5,197 nt of DNA from an uncultured Collinsella sp. (GTDB lineage Bacteria; Actinomycetota; Coriobacteriia; Coriobacteriales; Coriobacteriaceae). Below, piece after piece: positions 1 to 5,197 of the stretch. Location of the stretch: positions 1 through 5,197 of the forward strand of contig CALFDJ010000050.1 of assembly GCA_937950325.1 (NCBI GenBank), in the 5' to 3' direction. The first letter of the stretch is position 1. Each line of letters starts with the position of its first letter. The notes under the pieces were generated by a model. That model was not told the origin of the DNA and ran no database searches. It was given only the letters and a program-made list of their open reading frames with translations. Position numbers and translations under genes: made by a program.

Positions 1-63
1 CGAGACGGTCCCGGGCTGACAATTTCGACTGTAATGGACGTTCTTAAACGACTACATAGAACA

Positions 64-125
64 AGAGTGGATGATCTCCCGGTTTGAGCCTGCATTCAAG
101 CTCAAAGTGGGAGATCATCCACTCT
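64..125. repeat. Long perfect inverted repeat; possible pdxST terminator
   Basis: The arms 64-80 and 109-125 are exact 17-nt reverse complements (AGAGTGGATGATCTCCC and its complement). After a two-base interruption a second 7-bp stem (83-89 with 100-106, TTTGAGC/GCTCAAA) continues inward to a 10-nt loop. The structure begins about 24 nt past the pdxT stop on the minus strand, which is where a terminator would sit. On the minus strand it is followed only by TGTTCT and on the plus strand by CGTTTCGTTTGTTG, so the U-tract is weak on either side. It may be a bidirectional terminator or a palindromic intergenic repeat element. The hairpin is certain; its function is inferred. Confidence 0.6.
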
Positions 126-149
126 CGTTTCGTTTGTTGATTTCGATGC

Positions 150-737
150 CTACATTTGTAGGAACAGTTCGTGGAGGCGGGTATCGTCGTCGAGCTCGGG
201 GTGGAAGGTTACGCCGAGCTGGTTGCCCTGACGGGCGGCGACAATACGACCGTCGACTTTCGCTAAGGCCTTGGCGTCGCCGTGGACCTCGACGATGCGG
301 GGCGCGCGGATAAACGTCAGCGGCACTTCACCGTCGATGCCGGCTATTTGCCCCTTGGTTCGAAAGCTGCCGAGCTGCCTGCCGTAGGCATTGCGCTCGA
401 CAAGTACATCCATGGTTTCCAGACGCGGCGTGCCCTTATCGTCATGGGCGGCAAGGTCGTGAGCCAGTAGAATCAGGCCGGCGCAGGTGCCCAGGACGGG
501 CATACCTTCAGCGATACGGGCACGAAGCTCCTCGAGCATGCCCAACTCATCAAGCAGCTTCCCTTGAACGGTAGACTCGCCGCCGGGAAGTACCAGACGG
601 TCAAAGTCCTGCTTCAAATCAGCCGCCTGCCTCAGCTCAATACAGTGTGCGCCAAGCTCGAATAGTCTTGCCTCGTGCTCGGCAAAAGCGCCTTGGACCG
701 CCAGCACGGCAACCGTTTGGTCTGCATAATCGCTCAT
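150..737 (-). CDS. pdxT: Pyridoxal 5'-phosphate synthase glutaminase subunit PdxT
   Basis: This encodes the class I glutamine amidotransferase subunit of PLP synthase. It hydrolyses glutamine and channels ammonia to PdxS in the cytoplasmic PdxS-PdxT complex. The 195-residue product has the family's usual length. Visible motifs are the N-terminal VAVLAVQGAFAEHE strand, the LPGGEST oxyanion segment (about residues 50-56), the nucleophile Cys85 in GTCAGL, and the His179/Glu181 pair in FHPEL, so the Cys-His-Glu triad is complete. The ATG at 737 is preceded by AAAGGA at a 6-nt spacing. It lies 20 nt downstream of pdxS on the same strand and is almost certainly cotranscribed with it. Identification is by recognised motifs and by the neighbouring pdxS. 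Confidence 0.97.
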   Translation of the reverse strand: MSDYADQTVAVLAVQGAFAEHEARLFELGAHCIELRQAADLKQDFDRLVLPGGESTVQGKLLDELGMLEELRARIAEGMPVLGTCAGLILLAHDLAAHDDKGTPRLETMDVLVERNAYGRQLGSFRTKGQIAGIDGEVPLTFIRAPRIVEVHGDAKALAKVDGRIVAARQGNQLGVTFHPELDDDTRLHELFLQM

Positions 738-757
738 GTGCGATCCTTTCTGCTGGA

Positions 758-1648
758 CTAGCGCCCGCGCTCTTCCATGATAATCTCGATTTCGTCGGCG
801 TTAATGCCCACCATGGCCTCGCCCAGGTCCTTCGAAAGCTCGGCGATGAGCCTGGCATCGGTGAAGTTTGCCACGGCCTTGACGATGGCAGCGGCGCGCT
901 TGGCGGGGTCGCCGCTCTTAAAGATGCCCGAGCCGACAAAGACGCCCTCGGCACCCAGCTGCATCATCAGCGCGGCATCGGCCGGGGTCGCTACGCCGCC
1001 GGCGGCAAAGTTCACGACGGGAAGCTTGCCCGTGGCATGGACCTCGCGTACCAGCTCGACCGGAACCTGCAGTTGCTTGGCTGCCTCAAAGAGCTCGTCG
1101 TCGCGCAGGGCAACAACGTCGCGGATCTGCTTTTGGATCTTGCGCATGTGACGCACGGCCTGAACGACGTCGCCCGTACCCGGCTCACCCTTGGTGCGAA
1201 TCATAGTGGCGCCCTCGGCAACACGGCGCAACGCCTCGCCCAGATCGCGGGCGCCGCAGACAAACGGCACGTCAAACTGGGTCTTGTCGATGTGATAGAC
1301 GTCATCGGCGGGGGAGAGAACCTCGGACTCGTCGATGTAATCGATCTCGATGGCCTGCAGGACCTGCGCCTCGACAATGTGACCGATGCGGCACTTGGCC
1401 ATGACGGGGATGGAGACGGCCTCTTGGATGCCCTTGATCATCTTGGGGTCGCTCATGCGCGAGACGCCGCCTGCGGCGCGGATGTCGGCCGGGATGCGCT
1501 CGAGTGCCATGACGGCGCAGGCGCCTGCCTCCTCGGCGATGCGTGCCTGCTCGGGCGTGGTGACGTCCATGATGACGCCGCCCTTGAGCATCTGCGCGAG
1601 TTCGCGATTGAGTTTGACGCGATCGGCCTTGCTGGTCTGTTCTGCCAT
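758..1648 (-). CDS. pdxS: Pyridoxal 5'-phosphate synthase lyase subunit PdxS
   Basis: This is the synthase subunit of the DXP-independent vitamin B6 pathway. It builds PLP from ribose 5-phosphate, glyceraldehyde 3-phosphate and ammonia supplied by PdxT, and in known systems forms a dodecameric (beta/alpha)8-barrel core. The 296-residue product is nearly invariant in type: Asp28 in GGVIMDV, the ALERIPADIRAAGGVSRM block (about 48-65), Lys85 in VMAKCRIGH, Lys153 in IRTKGEPGTG, and the C-terminal FVGSGIFKS phosphate-binding segment. Lys85 and Lys153 correspond to the two lysines that carry the imine intermediates. I start at the ATG at 1648 (MAEQTSKADR), because AAGGGAG precedes it at a short spacing and it matches usual family length; an in-frame ATG at 1690 would add 14 atypical residues. 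It is the first gene of a pdxS-pdxT operon. Confidence 0.98.
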   Translation of the reverse strand: MAEQTSKADRVKLNRELAQMLKGGVIMDVTTPEQARIAEEAGACAVMALERIPADIRAAGGVSRMSDPKMIKGIQEAVSIPVMAKCRIGHIVEAQVLQAIEIDYIDESEVLSPADDVYHIDKTQFDVPFVCGARDLGEALRRVAEGATMIRTKGEPGTGDVVQAVRHMRKIQKQIRDVVALRDDELFEAAKQLQVPVELVREVHATGKLPVVNFAAGGVATPADAALMMQLGAEGVFVGSGIFKSGDPAKRAAAIVKAVANFTDARLIAELSKDLGEAMVGINADEIEIIMEERGR

Positions 1649-1793
1649 GGTTGCTCCCTTGGTTGGCATGTGCATTGCTTGACGGAACATCCTATCGGGG
1701 AGCTGGGTATGGCAAAATACTCAGTTTTCGAGATAATAATAATGTCAGCCTAATACCAGATTGAACAGCTCGATAAGGTCAGGTGGCAAACTC
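1649..1793. promoter_or_regulatory. Divergent pdxST / pdxR control region
   Basis: This 145-bp gap separates the divergent pdxS and pdxR starts, so it must hold both promoters and probably the regulator's operator. On the plus strand ATGGCA (1709-1714) and GATAAT (1732-1737) are spaced by 17 nt and make a plausible pdxR promoter. The AT-rich stretch 1731-1743 could also supply a minus-strand TATTAT -10 for pdxST, though I see no good -35 to match it. Read on the minus strand, CTGGTATT (1752-1759) and CTGAGTATT (1716-1724) resemble a direct repeat about 36 bp apart, and GTAT/ATAC (1707-1710, 1717-1720) form a short dyad. MocR proteins often bind such repeats, but the assignment here is inference. 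Confidence 0.45.
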
Positions 1794-3233
1794 ATGCTTG
1801 ACTACAATTTGGAAAAACGCGGCGAAGCATCGCTTTATGAGTATGTTTACCAGCAAATTCGAGATGATATTGTTGCTGGACGTATTGTGGCGGGGGAGCA
1901 TCTTCCGTCTAAGCGCGCCTTTGCCAGTCATCTGGGAATCAGTGTCATTACCATCGAGAATGCATATAGCCAGTTACTTGCCGAGGGCTATATTTGCTCA
2001 ATGCCGCGTCGTGGCTACTACGCTTGCAAGCTTCCGGATGCACCGGTTTTGCCTTTGGCTTCGCAGGGCATCGACCGAGATACCGTCTCTGTGGGCCTCA
2101 GCGCGCATGATGTCAACGGACAGGTCGAGCTGTTCGATGCACTTTCTCCTTCCGTTTTGGAGGCGGCGCGGCTTTGGCAAAGCGCACTACGGGCGACGCT
2201 GGCATCCGAAGATGAGCGCGAAATCTTTTCGCCCGCACCGGCGCAGGGCACCGCTCGGCTGCAACGCGCAATTGCTCACCATCTGCGTGGGACAAGGGGC
2301 ATGAATGTCGACCCCAACAACATTGTTATCGGTGCAGGCGCCCAGCTGCTCGATACCATGTTGGTTCAGTTGCTTGGCGCTGACAAGGTGTATGCCGTTG
2401 AGGACCCGGGCTATTTGCGTCTGACGCGCATCTATCAGGCTATGGGCTGCCAAGTACGACATATCCCGTTGGATGACGACGGCGTGGACCTGAGCGCTCT
2501 GCAGAAAACTGGGACCGATGTCCTTCACCTTATGCCGTCCCATCAGTATCCCACCGGTCTTGTGACGAGCATTGCGCGTCGCTATGCGCTGCTGAGCTGG
2601 GCCGCCGAGCGACCAGGTCGGTACCTCATCGAAGATGACTTTGATTGTGAGTTTCGCCTTGCCGGCAAGCCAATTCCCGCGCTCGCGTCGATCGATGCCT
2701 CCCAGTCGGTTATCTACACCAACACGTTTTCGAAGAGCCTGTCATCGGCGTTGCGTCTAGCGTACATGGTGCTGCCCGATGAGCTAATGGAGCGGTTTAG
2801 GCGCAACCTTGGTTTTTACGCCTCGTCGGTGAGTTCTGTTGACCAGGTCGCTTTGACTCGTTTGCTGGAATCGGGTGATTACGAGCGACATGTGAACCGC
2901 GTGCGCGTTCGTGCTCGCGAGGCGCGTGATGGCCTGGCGGCGCTTGTACGGAAGGCATTTCCGGCAGGGGAAGTCTCGATCGAACACGCAGACGCGGGCC
3001 TTTACTGCACCGTGGTTGCGGAGCGTGGAACGGGCGGAAGCACTTTTGCACGGGTCCTCACGCGCTCGAGCATCCCTTTTATCGATATCGGTGACTGTTT
3101 TTGGTGTGCCGATGGCGCATTTGTCCCTGAAAACTCAAGTCAAATTCTTGTTCAGTATGACGATTTGAGTTCAAAAGCGCTAAATACCTTGGAATCGCAG
3201 CTAATGGGAGCACTCTGCAACCTAAGTGAGTAG
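1794..3233 (+). CDS. pdxR: MocR/GntR-family PLP-dependent regulator, PdxR-like
   Basis: This is a 479-residue MocR-type transcription factor: an N-terminal GntR winged helix-turn-helix (about residues 8-75, with PSKRAFASHLGISVITIENAY) joined by a linker to a fold-type I aminotransferase-like domain. PLP-site residues are present: Asp281 in EDDFDCEF and Lys314 in TFSKSL, 33 residues apart as in GabR. Placement divergent from pdxST makes it probably the PLP-sensing activator (or autorepressor) of PLP synthesis; PdxR is inferred from context, since sequence alone does not separate PdxR from other MocR branches. I chose the ATG at 1794 because AGGTGG lies 7 nt upstream; a TTG at 1761 in frame lacks such a site. 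Oddity: its last codons (Leu-Ser-Glu-stop) lie inside the 121-bp repeat that begins at 3222. Confidence 0.9.
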   Translation: MLDYNLEKRGEASLYEYVYQQIRDDIVAGRIVAGEHLPSKRAFASHLGISVITIENAYSQLLAEGYICSMPRRGYYACKLPDAPVLPLASQGIDRDTVSVGLSAHDVNGQVELFDALSPSVLEAARLWQSALRATLASEDEREIFSPAPAQGTARLQRAIAHHLRGTRGMNVDPNNIVIGAGAQLLDTMLVQLLGADKVYAVEDPGYLRLTRIYQAMGCQVRHIPLDDDGVDLSALQKTGTDVLHLMPSHQYPTGLVTSIARRYALLSWAAERPGRYLIEDDFDCEFRLAGKPIPALASIDASQSVIYTNTFSKSLSSALRLAYMVLPDELMERFRRNLGFYASSVSSVDQVALTRLLESGDYERHVNRVRVRAREARDGLAALVRKAFPAGEVSIEHADAGLYCTVVAERGTGGSTFARVLTRSSIPFIDIGDCFWCADGAFVPENSSQILVQYDDLSSKALNTLESQLMGALCNLSE

Positions 3234-3342
3234 GCTTTTGGAACTTTGGCGACCAGGCAGTTTTGTAACAAGCTATCTACCTGCGGTTTTGAAAAGCAGG
3301 ATGACCGGGCTGCTCGGGATGTTCAAAAAAGTCTACTCACTT
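3222..3342 (+). repeat. 121-bp palindromic-ended repeat, copy 1
   Basis: This copy aligns without gaps to 4641-4761, with about 98 of 121 bases identical by manual count. Its ends are imperfect inverted repeats: AAGTGAGTAGGCTTTTG at the left and CAAAAAAGTCTACTCACTT at the right. The left edge carries the last three sense codons and the TAG of the upstream regulator gene. The interior shared with copy 2 includes ACTTTGGCGAC, AACAAG and TACCTGCGG. No open reading frame of note and no target-site duplication are visible. It is most like a small non-autonomous MITE/REP-type element; a structured 3'-end or RNA function is the alternative. Confidence 0.85.
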
Positions 3343-3365
3343 GTCGCGCAAAGCTTCTGCATGAG

Positions 3366-3483
3366 AAAAAATGGGGTTTTCAACAGAACTTCGTCCAGCT
3401 CTCGGCAAGCTTTTGGCCAGTTGGGGAGGGCTGTTGAAAACTTGGCAGTCCGTTCGGCACCATTTTTGGCGCGTTCGCGCCAA
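3366..3483. repeat. Nested inverted repeats and hairpin upstream of orphan gene
   Basis: Three dyads occur in the gap before the orphan gene. AAAAATGG (3367-3374) pairs with CCATTTTT (3460-3467). Just inside it, the exact 11-bp GTTTTCAACAG (3376-3386) pairs with CTGTTGAAAAC (3431-3441). A compact hairpin TTGGCGC-GTTC-GCGCCAA occupies 3466-3483. The first two are nested, as in a long bulged stem of about 100 nt. No U-tract follows the 3466-3483 stem, so it is not a canonical terminator. This could be a second small palindromic element or the regulatory leader of the gene that starts about 40 nt downstream. Dyads are seen directly; role unknown. Confidence 0.55.
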
Positions 3484-3524
3484 TGCGTGACTGACTGGGT
3501 TGAAATTCGTGTTTTCCTGTGCCT

Positions 3525-4652
3525 ATGAAAGATCTACTTTGTGACATATCGGCTTTTAGGTACTGGCGTTTGCCCCCTCAGGTCCGCGCTCTGTGTCCGC
3601 CGCTTCCACGACCGGAAGAAGACCGGCAGCGATATGATCTCGCCCGCAACCCGACGGCTGCGGTCGCGCTCGGTTTTCCGTTGTATACATTGGTTCAGAC
3701 GAGAAACAAACGGACTTGTCCTGCCAGCATTAGGCAGCGGCTGTTTCTTGGTGAGCTTCCCAGGGAATCCGTACTGGAAACGGAGCATGGGTTTTTGATT
3801 ACGTCTCCTCTACTGACGGTATTCATCATGTCGCGGCATCTGACGGATCTTCAGCTTCTTTTGGTATTGGCGGAGATGTGTGGCTTGTTTGCGGTGTGCG
3901 CTCTGCCTGCGGCACTTGAGGCGGAGCTTTCGCGTGCAATTGATTCGGGCGCGATCTCGACAACGTTCGGTTGGGTGCGCTGCCCGTGCGAGGACGGCAC
4001 CGCCTCAAATTTATGGCGTCGAGACGCTTTGGTTTTGGGCGGAGACCTTGACCGTTTTTGTTCAGATGTTTGCGGGATACGTTACGGCAATAGATTTAGG
4101 ACGGTGTCGCAACTCGTTCCATTGGGTGCCGCGTCGCCTTTTGAGGTCGAGGCGTATTTGCTACTTGCACTGCCGCGATCCCTGGGAGGCGAAGGTTTTT
4201 GCGACATAGAGCTTAATGTTGAAGTGATGCTAAGCACAAGTGCTCGAGCGATTGTGGGAAAGTCCCGTGTATATATCGACATACTTCTGTCTTCGCCGGA
4301 CGGCAGGCGACAGGTGGCCATTGAATGTCAGGGAAAGGCCTCGCACGGACGCGCAGGGGATGGCTTGCGTGACGCTGACCGCATGACGGCCCTTCAGGCC
4401 ATGGGCTACGATGTGCTTCTCCTGACACACAGACAGATATCGGATGAGGATAGATTCCGCGCGATCGTTAAGGCCGTATGCAGGATGCTCGATGCTGAAT
4501 ATCGTGATAAAAGCTCAGATGAGCAAAGGGCTGAGACATTACTCAGGTCTGAACTATTCGTTGACTGGACAAAATTGGGAGTAATCGACGGAAAGATGCC
4601 CGTTAGACACAAAATGGCTCGATCGTGGACGGCTGCGAATCTAAGTGAGTAG
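3525..4652 (+). CDS. Orphan protein with AbiEi-like middle and DUF559/Vsr-like nuclease-fold C-terminus
   Basis: This encodes about 375 residues of unproven function. The N-terminus has a SAFRYWR motif (about 8-15). The middle resembles AbiEi-type proteins that carry DUF559: LFLGELPRES, then HGFLITSPLLTVF (Thr93-Ser94-Pro95, Thr98), where relatives have 'vTSPxRT'. The C-terminus (about 245-325) looks like the DUF559/Vsr branch of PD-(D/E)xK nucleases: Asp252 in YIDI, Glu267 in IECQGKASH, RDADRMTALQAMGYDVLLLT, then a final helix. Gln269 occupies the usual Lys/Asp position, so catalysis is uncertain. I see no classic helix-turn-helix, signal peptide or membrane segment. Start choice is weak: neither ATG 3525 nor GTG 3519 has a clear Shine-Dalgarno, and a stop at 3501 limits extension. 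The gene stands alone between direct repeats and its stop lies in repeat copy 2. An antitoxin-like, defence or selfish role is possible but unproven. Confidence 0.75.
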   Translation: MKDLLCDISAFRYWRLPPQVRALCPPLPRPEEDRQRYDLARNPTAAVALGFPLYTLVQTRNKRTCPASIRQRLFLGELPRESVLETEHGFLITSPLLTVFIMSRHLTDLQLLLVLAEMCGLFAVCALPAALEAELSRAIDSGAISTTFGWVRCPCEDGTASNLWRRDALVLGGDLDRFCSDVCGIRYGNRFRTVSQLVPLGAASPFEVEAYLLLALPRSLGGEGFCDIELNVEVMLSTSARAIVGKSRVYIDILLSSPDGRRQVAIECQGKASHGRAGDGLRDADRMTALQAMGYDVLLLTHRQISDEDRFRAIVKAVCRMLDAEYRDKSSDEQRAETLLRSELFVDWTKLGVIDGKMPVRHKMARSWTAANLSE

Positions 4653-4761
4653 ACTTTTGGCACTTTGGCGACTAGGTCGTTTTGCAACAAGGCATTTACC
4701 TGCGGCTTTATAAAGTGATATGGATGGTCTGCTCGGCAAGTTCCAAAAAGTCTACTCACTT
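4641..4761 (+). repeat. 121-bp palindromic-ended repeat, copy 2
   Basis: This is the better-preserved copy. Its left end CTAAGTGAGTAGACTTTTGG (4641-4660) is the reverse complement of 4743-4763 apart from one T in the T-run, and pairing extends two bases beyond 4761. It lies in the same orientation as copy 1, 1419 bp away, so the two copies bracket the orphan gene as direct repeats. The left edge again supplies Leu-Ser-Glu-TAG, here to the orphan gene. The right arm is followed by TTTTT (4764-4768), so this copy might act as a terminator, although its potential loop of about 82 nt is unusually long. Confidence 0.87.
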
Positions 4762-4828
4762 AGTTTTTGACGAGAAGCCGATGCCGAAGGCGGTCCTATT
4801 TCAGGTAGTTAACAAGTTTGTGAGGCAC

Positions 4829-4859
4829 GAAAAAGGCCCGAACCATGCGGTCCGGGCCT
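4829..4859 (-). terminator. Intrinsic terminator of the rubrerythrin gene
   Basis: Read on the minus strand, AGGCCCGGACC, the loop GCAT and GGTTCGGGCCT form an 11-bp stem with one G-T pair, followed at once by TTTTT. It lies about 35 nt past the rubrerythrin stop codon. Stem strength, tetraloop and U-tract make this a textbook rho-independent terminator. Confidence 0.93.
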
Positions 4860-4893
4860 CATCGAGCTAGAGGTTATGTCTCAGGTTGCTGGC

Positions 4894-5197
4894 TTAGCCG
4901 AAGTAGCGCTTGAGCAGGCCGGCGAAAGCCTTGCCGTGGCGAGCCTCGTCGCGAGCCATCTCGTGCACGGTGTCGTGGATGGCATCGAGGCCAGCGGCCT
5001 TGGCGCGCTTAGCAAGATCGGTCTTGCCGGCGGTGGCGCCGTTCTCGGCCTCAACGCGCATCTCGAGGTTCTTCTTGGTGGAGTCGGTCACGACCTCGCC
5101 CAGGAGCTCGGCGAACTTGGCGGCGTGCTCGGCCTCCTCGTGGGCAGCCTTCTCCCAGTACAGGCCGATCTCGGGATAGCCCTCGCGATGAGCGACG
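4894..5197 (-). CDS. Rubrerythrin-family protein, C-terminal part (start outside window)
   Basis: The reading frame stays open to the window edge, giving 100 C-terminal residues; the N-terminus lies beyond 5197. Rubrerythrins are cytoplasmic non-haem diiron proteins that reduce hydrogen peroxide in anaerobes. Diiron ExxH motifs are visible twice: EAEH (residues 21-24 of the visible part) and EARH near the C-terminus, with another likely ligand in VEAENGATAG. The segment TKKNLEMRVEAENGATAGK and the LDAIHDTVHEMARDEARHG block are typical of rubrerythrins of strict anaerobes. No rubredoxin Cys4 centre follows the ferritin-like domain; one could sit at the unseen N-terminus, as in reverse rubrerythrins. 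An internal GTG at 5091 is not the start, because conserved ferritin-like sequence continues upstream of it. The strong terminator at 4829-4859 closes the transcript. Confidence 0.93.
   Translation of the reverse strand, partial: VAHREGYPEIGLYWEKAAHEEAEHAAKFAELLGEVVTDSTKKNLEMRVEAENGATAGKTDLAKRAKAAGLDAIHDTVHEMARDEARHGKAFAGLLKRYFG

Noticed and set aside
647..1753. A 368-codon open frame on the plus strand
   Set aside because: It lies antisense across pdxS and the start of pdxT; it is an open-frame artefact of GC-rich codon bias, with no recognisable domain, and pdxS on the other strand is unmistakable.
1761..1793. TTG start extending the MocR regulator by 11 residues
   Set aside because: There is no suitable ribosome binding site, and the ATG at 1794 has AGGTGG at the right distance and a typical N-terminus.
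1649..1793. Riboswitch upstream of pdxS
   Set aside because: The pdxS leader is short and shows no known riboswitch core or convincing terminator/antiterminator pair; a divergent PLP-binding regulator already explains control.
3466..3483. GC-rich hairpin as an intrinsic terminator
   Set aside because: No T-run follows the stem on either strand; the T-run precedes it on the plus strand.
3500..3529. TTGAAA and TATGAA with 18-nt spacing as a promoter for the orphan gene
   Set aside because: Transcription would begin downstream of the likely start codon, so it could not express the full protein; treated as chance.
3222..4763. CRISPR array or transposon with its own transposase
   Set aside because: There are only two diverged 121-bp copies with a gene between them, no short regular spacers, and no transposase or DDE/HUH signature in any frame.
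4910..5179. An 89-codon plus-strand open frame
   Set aside because: It is antisense to the rubrerythrin gene, is low in complexity (Ala/Ser-rich) and has no family resemblance.

Overview
The window looks like a chromosomal segment of a high-GC anaerobic Actinomycetota bacterium, most likely a member of the Coriobacteriia such as Collinsella. That placement rests on impression: GC-rich codon use, a pdxS-pdxT pair beside a divergent MocR regulator, a rubrerythrin of the type common in strict anaerobes, and an orphan DUF559-like protein of a kind I associate with this class. No rRNA or other decisive marker is present.

Layout: positions 1-149 hold no gene but contain a strong 62-nt hairpin (64-125). 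On the minus strand, pdxS (758-1648) and pdxT (150-737) form a two-gene operon for the deoxyxylulose-phosphate-independent pyridoxal 5'-phosphate (PLP) synthase. A 145-bp divergent regulatory region separates it from a plus-strand MocR/PdxR-type regulator (1794-3233). Together these form a self-contained vitamin B6 module: the synthase makes PLP, and the regulator, which carries a PLP-binding aminotransferase-like domain, probably senses PLP and controls pdxST. After this comes an accessory segment: a 121-bp imperfect-palindromic repeat (3222-3342), a second palindromic region (3366-3483), an orphan gene with a DUF559/Vsr-like nuclease-fold C-terminus (3525-4652), and a second copy of the 121-bp repeat in the same orientation (4641-4761). 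The window ends with the C-terminal 100 codons of a minus-strand rubrerythrin (4894-5197, start outside the window) and its intrinsic terminator (4829-4859).

The most interesting structure is the accessory segment. Two gap-free, same-length repeats (about 81% identical by eye) flank the orphan gene as direct repeats. Each overlaps the 3' end of the gene upstream of it, so that two unrelated proteins both end in Asn-Leu-Ser-Glu-stop encoded at the repeat's left edge. This suggests a gene-plus-repeat cassette that could be gained or lost downstream of pdxR without damaging pdxR.
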